DNA of 64,000 nucleotides from DASUPK01 sp963819715. Lineage in GTDB: Bacteria > Actinomycetota > Thermoleophilia > Solirubrobacterales > 70-9. The notes under the pieces were generated by a model, which had not been told where the DNA came from, made no database searches, and saw nothing but the letters and a program-made list of their open reading frames with translations. The translations under genes were made by a program, and so were the position numbers. Location: assembly GCA_963819715.1 (NCBI GenBank), contig CAWFXE010000001.1, positions 186,001 through 250,000 on the forward strand, read 5' to 3'. Positions within the stretch are counted from its first letter, which is position 1. The number at the start of each line of letters is the position of its first letter. Of this stretch, positions 58,079 through 64,000 are shown piece by piece.

Positions 58079-58807
58079 ATGGGGCGAAGAGAGGACAGAC
58101 ACCCGCTGTCGGCGCCGCTGCCCTTCGCGGCAATGGTCGCGTGCGTGATCGCGAGTTTCCTGGCGCTCGATCACTTCGCCAACGCCGATGAGCAGCTCCT
58201 TCTGGGCGCGGCGACCTGGCTGATCCTGATCGCGTCCTGCGCATCCCTGGGCCGCGAGGACCGCACCCGCGCGCTGCTCGTGGTCGTGGTGGCGAGCGGC
58301 GCCGAGGTGCTCGGATCGATCGTGCTCGGCGCCTACACCTATCGGCTGGAGAACCTGCCCGCCTTCGTCCCGCCCGGGCACGGGCTCGTCTTCCTGGCCG
58401 GCCTTCGCATCAGTCAGTCTGAGCCGGTCCGCCGACATCCCCGAGCCTTCCTCTGGGGCGTGATCGGGCTGGTGGGCGCCTGGGGGGCCGCCGGATTGGT
58501 GCTGCTCGGCCGGACCGACGCCCTCGGGGCGATCACGGGTGCACTCCTGATCTACGCCCTGCTTCGCGGCCGCACCGCGACTCTCTATGCAGGCGTCTTC
58601 CTGATGGTCGGGTTCCTGGAGATCTACGGCACCTCGATAGGCGCGTGGCACTGGGCAGCGACCGCTCCAGACACCCCGCTCCCCACCGGCAACCCGCCGA
58701 GCGGAATCGCCGGGGTCTACGTCCTCTTCGACGTCGCCGCGATCGCGCTGGCGCCGAGGGCGCTGGCGGCGTTCGACGCCCTCCGCCGCCTCCCCAGGAT
58801 CGCCTAG
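58079..58807 (+). CDS. Conserved polytopic membrane protein
   Basis: 242 residues, seven or so hydrophobic segments. Conserved-looking motifs are GAYTYRLENLPAFVPPGHGL and EIYGTSIGAWHWA, then GNPPSGIAGVY. I recall similar unnamed actinobacterial membrane proteins. The function is unknown. Confidence 0.7.
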   Translation: MGRREDRHPLSAPLPFAAMVACVIASFLALDHFANADEQLLLGAATWLILIASCASLGREDRTRALLVVVVASGAEVLGSIVLGAYTYRLENLPAFVPPGHGLVFLAGLRISQSEPVRRHPRAFLWGVIGLVGAWGAAGLVLLGRTDALGAITGALLIYALLRGRTATLYAGVFLMVGFLEIYGTSIGAWHWAATAPDTPLPTGNPPSGIAGVYVLFDVAAIALAPRALAAFDALRRLPRIA

Positions 58808-58829
58808 TCGGTGACCCCGGGCGCCGGGA

Positions 58830-59423
58830 TCAGTTCCCGGTGCCGGTAAGCGTCGCCTGGGCATCGCTGCCAGGCGTCGCTACGACGTGGAGCACCGACG
58901 TGTAGGGCTGTGGATTGGCGTTGCTGGTGGGCTTGAAGTAGGCGGTTACGGTGCAGCTGCCTCCCGGTGGCACTGCTGCCGTACAGGTGTTCCCGCTGAC
59001 GACGAATCCGGGGGGATCGCCCGGGATCGGGTTGTTCGTTTCGACGATCGATGTCGCCGGAACCCCGCTCGCAGCGCTGCCCGTGTTGGTGACTGTGAAG
59101 GCCTGCTCGGTGCAATCCATATCCGGCGGGGAGGAACATGTCCCGTGCTGGACATCGGGGTAGGTGAACGCGGTCGGGCTGATCGTCAGCGTCGTGGTCG
59201 CAGTCGGCGTCGGCGTCGTCGGGTCCGCCACGCACGTCTTCTTTTTCTTGCCGTTCTTCTTCTTGACGGTCACCTTATGGGTCCCCGCCGGGCACCTCTT
59301 CTTCTTCTTCTTCTTGGCAGCAGTGGCGCCCGGATCGCCGGCACCTGAAGCCGAGGTCGTCAGGCCCACCAGCAAACCGACCATCAACATCGCGGATACG
59401 ACGAGCGCAATTCGATTTCTCAT
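58830..59423 (-). CDS. Secreted Lys-rich protein with Ig-like C-terminal domain
   Basis: 197 residues. A signal peptide (ALVVSAMLMVGLLVGLTTSA) is followed by a very basic segment (AAKKKKKKRCPAGTHKVTVK, NGKKKKTC), a Thr/Pro linker, and a beta-rich domain (FTYPDVQHGTC, AFTVTNTGSAASGVP, GGSCTVTAYFKP) like choice-of-anchor Ig domains. It is probably cell-surface bound through the basic stretch. Confidence 0.7.
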   Translation of the reverse strand: MRNRIALVVSAMLMVGLLVGLTTSASGAGDPGATAAKKKKKKRCPAGTHKVTVKKKNGKKKKTCVADPTTPTPTATTTLTISPTAFTYPDVQHGTCSSPPDMDCTEQAFTVTNTGSAASGVPATSIVETNNPIPGDPPGFVVSGNTCTAAVPPGGSCTVTAYFKPTSNANPQPYTSVLHVVATPGSDAQATLTGTGN

Positions 59424-59534
59424 GGACGCCTTTCTCCCGCGGTTGGCGCCCGAGGCTCCCCACTGGCCAGCCGACTGACGATTGACAGGAGATGATCGTA
59501 TGCGAGTCGCGGCATCGGGCGCAACCGCCCGTTG

Positions 59535-59911
59535 CTAGGGCTCGACTCTCCACCGAGCCCGCCACTCCGGCGGGTCAAAGCCCTCCGTGACGTAGATCGA
59601 CTCGCGGGCGATCCGCTCACCGCGGAGCTCGAGGATGCTGATTCCGAAGCTCGGAGGACCGCCGTCGTAGGTGACGGTGAGCTTGGCGACCCAGACGTCC
59701 CCTTCGCCCCGGACCCGCTGGAACTCGAACGATGTTTCGCCGGGTAGCTGCTCCGCCACTCGCGGAAGTTCTCGACGCCGACAAAGCGCTCACCGGACTG
59801 CGGGAACTCGAGCACCGCGTCCTCCGTGTACATCGCGTGACCCTTGTCGGGGTCTTCGCGGGCGTGGTCGAAATGCTGCTGCAGCATCGCCTGGACCGTC
59901 GCTGCATCCAT
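59535..59911 (-). pseudogene. SnoaL-like domain protein, one frameshift
   Basis: Starts MDAATVQAMLQQHFDHARED and reads YTEDAVLEFPQSGERFVGVE, then FREWR near 59755. There the frame breaks and resumes as EQLPGETSFEFQRVRGEGDV, ending FDPPEWRARWRVEP. The joined protein (about 125 residues) is an NTF2/SnoaL-like fold. It is a single indel in otherwise good coding sequence. Confidence 0.7.
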
Positions 59912-59916
59912 GTGCG

Positions 59917-61938
59917 CTAGCCCAGGATGGTCTCGCGAGTGCCCAGCGCCGTGAGCACGCGCTCGGCGACCGCCTCGCCCGTGAAACCGACCTCCTCGCG
60001 GAGGAGCGCCGGCTTGCCATGCGTCACATAGCGATCCGGCAGGCCGATGCGCAGGACCCGCGCGCGCTCGGAGCCGTCGGTGAAGACATCCTCGACGTGC
60101 TCCAGGACTCCGGAGCCGAACCCACCCGCGAGGACGTTCTCCTCGACCGTGACGAGAAGATCGTGTTCGGCCGCGAGCTTCTCGATCAGCTCGCCGTCGA
60201 GGGGCTTGGCGAAGCGGCCGTCGGCGACGGTGGGCTCGAGACCCCGGCCGCGGAGGATCTCCGCCGCGCGAAGCGCGACCTGCACTCCGTAGCCGTAGCC
60301 GAGCAGCGCGACGCGTTCCCCGGGCAGCAGAAACTCGCCCTTCCCGATCTCGATCCCCTTGGGGGCATCCGGCATCGGAGCGCCCTCGGCGGCGCCGCGC
60401 GGATAGCGAAAGGCGATTGGGCCGTCGTCGTAGGCCAGCGCGGTATGCAGCATGTGCACCAGCATCGCCTCGTCCCGCGGGGCCATCACCACCACGTTCG
60501 GCAGCTGGCGGAAGTAGGAGACGTCGATGAAGCCGTGGTGGGTCGGGCCATCGTCGCCCACGAGGCCGGCGCGGTCCATCGCGAAGACCACGTTCAGCTT
60601 CTGCAGGCAGACGTCATGGACGAGCTGGTCGAAGGCGCGCTGCAGGAAGGTCGAGTAGATCGCGCATACGGGCTTCGCGCCCTGGATCGCGAGGCCGGAA
60701 GCGAACAGGACCGCGTCCTGCTCGGCGATGCCGACGTCGTAGTACTGATCGGGGAGCGCATCGGCCAGTTTGTTGAGTCCGGTCCCTCCCGCCATGGCGG
60801 CCGTGATCCCGATCACCCGCGGATCGCGCTCGGCTTCCTCGACGAGTGCGTCCGCGAAGACGGCCGTGTACTGGGGGGGCGCCTTGGGCGGCGGCTTCTC
60901 GAGCTTCTCGATCTTCTCCGGAGAGTCGGACTCGCTGACAGGGACGACCGGCTTCTTCTCGGCTGGCTTGCCGTCGACAATGGAGCCGGGCTTGGCGGCG
61001 TGCCATTTCTCCATCCCCTCCAGGCCGCCCTCCTCGGCAGGCTCGAAGCCCTTGCCCTTGACGGTCTGGATGTGCACGACGACCGGCCGGCGAGCCTCGA
61101 GCGCCTTGCGCAGCGCATTGCGGAGCTCGGTCACGTTGTGCCCGTCGATCGGTCCCATGTAGGCGAGGTCGAGCTCTTCGAAGAAGAGCCCGGGCGCGTA
61201 GTAGGCCTTGATCGCGGCCTTCACCTCGGGGCCGAGTCGCTCGATCCGGCGGCCGAGACCCAGGGGCAGCTGGGTCAGCCGCTCCTCGGTGGTGGAGCGC
61301 GCCTTATAGAGACCCGGATTCAACCGCACGCGCTGGAAGTAGCGGGACATCGCCCCGACGTTCGGCGAGATCGACATGCCGTTGTCGTTCAGGACGATCA
61401 CCATCGGCGTCTGCAGGCCACCGGCGTGGTGCAGCGCCTCGTAGGCGACGCCTCCGGTCAGCGCGCCGTCGCCGATCACCGCGACGACCCTGCCGTCCTC
61501 CCCGATTCCCTTCCGCATGGCCTCCTTGAGACCGACGCCGTAGCCGATCGAGGTCGAGGCGTGGCCCGCGCCCATGATGTCGTGCTCGGACTCGAAGACC
61601 GAGCAGAAGGGAGCGAGGCCCTCGTACTGGCGGATGGTGCCGAGCTCGTCCTTGCGGCCGGTGAGGACCTTGTGCGGATAGGCCTGGTGGCCGACGTCCC
61701 AGAGGATCTTGTCCGTCGGCGAGTCGAGCAGGCTGTGGAGAGCGACCGTCAGCTCGCACGTGCCCAGGTTGGCGCCGAAGTGGCCGCCGATCTCGCCGAT
61801 CGTGTCGATGATCAACTCGCGGACCTCCTGCGCCACCTGCTGGAGCTGCTCGTCCGAGAGCTCGGTCAGGTCGGCGGGAGAATCGATCGAGTCGAGCAGG
61901 CGCTGCTCGGGCTTCGGGTCGGTTGATTCCTCGGTCAT
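59917..61938 (-). CDS. dxs: 1-deoxy-D-xylulose-5-phosphate synthase
   Basis: 673 residues. The thiamin diphosphate site is GDGALTGGVAYEAL and LNDNGMSISPNVG. The pyrimidine-binding half has GIAEQDAVLFASGLA and FAMDRAGLVGDDGPTHHG. A linker of about 40 residues rich in Lys, Pro and Glu near 310-350 makes it a little longer than usual. First step of the MEP isoprenoid pathway, followed here by the prenyl synthase upstream in the same operon. Confidence 0.96.
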   Translation of the reverse strand: MTEESTDPKPEQRLLDSIDSPADLTELSDEQLQQVAQEVRELIIDTIGEIGGHFGANLGTCELTVALHSLLDSPTDKILWDVGHQAYPHKVLTGRKDELGTIRQYEGLAPFCSVFESEHDIMGAGHASTSIGYGVGLKEAMRKGIGEDGRVVAVIGDGALTGGVAYEALHHAGGLQTPMVIVLNDNGMSISPNVGAMSRYFQRVRLNPGLYKARSTTEERLTQLPLGLGRRIERLGPEVKAAIKAYYAPGLFFEELDLAYMGPIDGHNVTELRNALRKALEARRPVVVHIQTVKGKGFEPAEEGGLEGMEKWHAAKPGSIVDGKPAEKKPVVPVSESDSPEKIEKLEKPPPKAPPQYTAVFADALVEEAERDPRVIGITAAMAGGTGLNKLADALPDQYYDVGIAEQDAVLFASGLAIQGAKPVCAIYSTFLQRAFDQLVHDVCLQKLNVVFAMDRAGLVGDDGPTHHGFIDVSYFRQLPNVVVMAPRDEAMLVHMLHTALAYDDGPIAFRYPRGAAEGAPMPDAPKGIEIGKGEFLLPGERVALLGYGYGVQVALRAAEILRGRGLEPTVADGRFAKPLDGELIEKLAAEHDLLVTVEENVLAGGFGSGVLEHVEDVFTDGSERARVLRIGLPDRYVTHGKPALLREEVGFTGEAVAERVLTALGTRETILG

Positions 61939-62834
61939 CAGGTGTGTCGGGTGTGGATGAAGTCGGTTATCCGAGCCAGATCGTCGGTCGCAGCGTCCGT
62001 CTCGGCGAGCGCTTCCCGCGCCTTTCGGTGCGACTGGGAGGCTAGCTCGCGCGCACGGTCGAGGCCAAACGCGCTGACGTATGTGAGCTTTCCGTGCCTT
62101 TCGTCGCTACCGCTCGGCTTGCCGAGCTCTTCGTCCGATCCGGTCACGTCGAGAATGTCGTCGACGATCTGAAACAACACGCCGAGCTCATCGGCGAAAC
62201 GTCGGTACGGAATTGTCTCACCTTCCGGGATCTCACCCAAGACCAATACGACGCCCACGCTGGATGCGATCAATCGCCCAGTCTTGAGCGAATGCATCTC
62301 GCGCAGCAGCTCCGCGTTGACCTCGCCCCCGGCCCCCGGACCGCCCTCCTCGAACTCCGTGACGTCGACGAACTGGCCGCCCACCATCCCCGCGACACCG
62401 GTCGCCGAGACGAGCTCACCGAGGGCGCCGAGCACGGCTGCCGGCTCGCCTTCCTGCTTGCGGGTGAACAGGCGCATCGACTCCGCGAAGAGCCCGTCAC
62501 CGGCGAGGATGGCGACGTTCTCCCCGTATTTGACGTGCGAGGTGGGCATCCCGCGCCGGAGCTCGTCGTCGTCCATGGCCGGCAGGTCGTCGTGGATCAG
62601 CGAGTAGGTGTGGATCAGCTCGATCGTCGCGGCGGCGGGCAGCACCCGCTCGGGATCCATGCCGATCGAGCGGGCGGTGGCCAGCGCCAGCACCGGCCGA
62701 ATCCGCTTGCCGCCCGCGAGCAGCGAGTAGCGCATCGCCTCGGCCAGGCCGGCCGTGGATGGCGTCTCCGAGAAGCTGAGGCGGGTCAGGTAGCGGTCGA
62801 CCATCTCCCGAAGGTCGTCGGGGTACTCGCTCAT
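61938..62834 (-). CDS. ispA: Polyprenyl synthetase (farnesyl/geranylgeranyl diphosphate type)
   Basis: 298 residues. First Asp-rich motif HDDLPAMDDDELRRG, second FQIVDDILDVTG, and GGKRIRPVLAL at the IPP site. It condenses IPP with allylic diphosphates. Chain length is not predicted. Its stop touches the dxs start, so isoprenoid genes are coupled. Confidence 0.92.
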   Translation of the reverse strand: MSEYPDDLREMVDRYLTRLSFSETPSTAGLAEAMRYSLLAGGKRIRPVLALATARSIGMDPERVLPAAATIELIHTYSLIHDDLPAMDDDELRRGMPTSHVKYGENVAILAGDGLFAESMRLFTRKQEGEPAAVLGALGELVSATGVAGMVGGQFVDVTEFEEGGPGAGGEVNAELLREMHSLKTGRLIASSVGVVLVLGEIPEGETIPYRRFADELGVLFQIVDDILDVTGSDEELGKPSGSDERHGKLTYVSAFGLDRARELASQSHRKAREALAETDAATDDLARITDFIHTRHT

Positions 62835-62842
62835 CCGGCGGC

Positions 62843-63046
62843 TCAGCCCTCTGGCGAGCCCTGAGCGCCGCGGAGTGCGCCCTCGACCGCGCGGCCCGCC
62901 TGCGAGGCGAGCTCGGAGGCCTCGCGGACGAGCTGGGCGGCGTGCTCGTCGTCGACGTCGCCCTCGAGCTGCGTCGCGAGCTGTTCGAGGCGGGCGGTGA
63001 TCCGCTCGAGCTCCGCCGCGCCGCCGCCGGTCGATTCGCCTTCCAT
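62843..63046 (-). CDS. Small coiled-coil protein (possible exonuclease VII small subunit)
   Basis: 67 residues from ATG 63046: ELERITARLEQLATQLEGDV and AAQLVREASELASQAGRAVE. Length and heptad pattern resemble XseB, and the neighbourhood (upstream of a prenyl synthase) is where xseB is often found. The sequence match is weak, so no symbol is given. Confidence 0.5.
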   Translation of the reverse strand: MEGESTGGGAAELERITARLEQLATQLEGDVDDEHAAQLVREASELASQAGRAVEGALRGAQGSPEG

Positions 63047-63072
63047 CGCGCGCGATGCTAGCTGTCCGCTTA

Positions 63073-63855
63073 CTACTGAGCGATCAATGCCGGAACGTCG
63101 GCGATCGAATCCACGATGGCCGTAGGGTCGACGCCCGATCGCTCCACGAGATCCTCGCGGTACTTGCCCGTGCGGACCAGGATCCCGGCGAGCCCGGCCT
63201 CCATCGCGCCGCCGACGTCGGCCTCGACGTCGTCGCCGACCATCGCCGCGCGGTCTGCGCCGACGCCGAGCTCGCCGAGAGCCAGCTCGAAGAAGGCGGA
63301 GGACGGCTTGCCCATCACCTCGGCCTCGCGGCCCGTCGCGTACTCGAGCGAGGCGACGAACGGGCCCGCGTCCAGCGAGAGGCCGCCAGCCGTCTCCCAG
63401 TAGCGGTTCTTCTGCAGGGCGATCAGCTCGGCGCCGTCCATCAGCCGGCGGAATGCGCGGTTGAGGATGTCGTAGTCCCACCTCTCCCCCAGGTCGCCGA
63501 CGATCACGGCGTCCGCGGAGTCGCCCTTCTCCTCGAGCCCCTCCAGGTCCTCGCGCAGCTCGTCGAGGACGACAAGCGCGACGGACTCGTAGCCCGCCTC
63601 CTCGCAACGCCGCTTCGCCAGGGTTGCCGGAGTGATCAGCTCATCCGGCTCGGCCGCGATCCCGAGCCGCTCCAGCCGCTCCAGGATCGAGCGGCGCGGG
63701 CGCATCGTCGTGTTGGTGACCAGCCGGATCGGGATGTCGTCAGCGCGAAGCCTCTCGAGAGCTTCGGCCGCACCCGGGACAGCGTCGTCCTGGACGTAGA
63801 TCACGCCGCTGAGGTCGAGGAGGAGCCCCTCCACACCCTCGAGCGCGCCGGCCAT
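63073..63855 (-). CDS. HAD-superfamily IIA hydrolase (NagD/LHPP-like)
   Basis: 260 residues. Motif I is LLLDLSGVIYVQDD, with Ser in place of the usual second catalytic Asp region (DLSG); motif II VTNTTMRP; motif III Lys in MGKPSSAFF; motif IV AMVGDDVEADVGGA. The class IIA cap lies around 80-180. DxS at motif I matches LHPP-type enzymes more than NagD. The start overlaps nusB. Confidence 0.85.
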   Translation of the reverse strand: MAGALEGVEGLLLDLSGVIYVQDDAVPGAAEALERLRADDIPIRLVTNTTMRPRRSILERLERLGIAAEPDELITPATLAKRRCEEAGYESVALVVLDELREDLEGLEEKGDSADAVIVGDLGERWDYDILNRAFRRLMDGAELIALQKNRYWETAGGLSLDAGPFVASLEYATGREAEVMGKPSSAFFELALGELGVGADRAAMVGDDVEADVGGAMEAGLAGILVRTGKYREDLVERSGVDPTAIVDSIADVPALIAQ

Positions 63856-64000
63856 CAGCCCGCGGCGCCTCGCTCCGCCAGGGCCGCGCCCAGGATCCCG
63901 TTGACGAACCCGGGAGCATCCGCGCCGCAGTACTCCTTGGCGAGCTCGACGGCTTCGTCGATCGCGACCTCAACCGGCACGTCGTCCTCGTGCTGGGCCT
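63855..64000 (-). CDS. nusB: Transcription antitermination factor NusB, C-terminal part (runs off window)
   Basis: 47 residues to the stop at 63855: VPVEVAIDEAVELAKEYCG, then APGFVNGILGAALAERG, the typical NusB ending (PxFVNGxLG). The stop overlaps the HAD gene start by one base. The rest lies beyond the window. Confidence 0.85.
   Translation of the reverse strand, partial: AQHEDDVPVEVAIDEAVELAKEYCGADAPGFVNGILGAALAERGAAG

Noticed and set aside
59671..61926. A 751-codon plus-strand ORF
   Set aside because: Antisense shadow of dxs and the SnoaL-like gene; typical of high-GC DNA.

Overview
The window is a high-GC chromosomal segment whose gene content suggests an actinobacterium, most likely a deep-branching lineage such as Thermoleophilia/Solirubrobacterales. 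The evidence is the run of dnaG, dgt, recO, mutM, xerD, a NUDIX/DUF3866 pair, pyrG, steA-like, recN, nadK, tlyA, dxs, polyprenyl synthase and nusB, together with tRNA genes lacking encoded CCA and SteA/TlyA/DUF3866-type genes. The taxonomic placement is inference.

Layout. 1-404: start of a membrane protein. 584-3403: a small integrase-less island (island 1) carrying a P1B metal ATPase, lying on the 3' side of a CAU tRNA gene (3404-3477). 3439-13533: element 2, about 10 kb, bounded by a 39-bp direct repeat that is the 5' half of the same tRNA. It has a tyrosine integrase, HNH nuclease, terminase large and small subunits, and replication genes, but no portal, capsid or tail genes. 13573-39123: host core genes, with tRNA-Asn and an HNH endonuclease at 18.9-19.7 kb. 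39193-42097: an IS1595/ISXO2-type transposon bounded by 36-bp inverted repeats and carrying a ClpP-like protease, an HTH protein and a HEPN-like protein. 42530-52703: element 3, about 10 kb, bounded by a 54-bp direct repeat that is a transcription terminator. It has an integrase, a P27-like terminase small subunit without a large subunit, an initiator-like protein, HicAB and cargo, again without structural genes. 52727-64000: host genes, including a two-component system flanked by low-complexity secreted proteins, an MFS pump, dxs, a polyprenyl synthase and the nusB end.

Elements 2 and 3 look like related phage satellites (PICI-like). They share the junction of a small gene overlapping int (last codons Glu-Ala-Ser-stop, then ATG), a coiled-coil gene, an HTH/accessory gene pair (fused in element 3), and a closely matching promoter: a direct-repeat operator, then -35 TTGCGA/T, 17 bp, and -10 TAGGGT. 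Each has an iteron-like cluster inside its replication gene. Integration of island 1 and element 2 on opposite sides of one anticodon loop means the present tRNA may be built from two mobile elements, with the ancestral halves stranded at 584-626 and 13495-13533.

Many element genes, and two host genes (SDR at 22.7 kb, SnoaL-like at 59.7 kb), contain single-base frameshifts. Whether these are real decay or assembly indels cannot be told from the sequence alone and affects how the elements are read.
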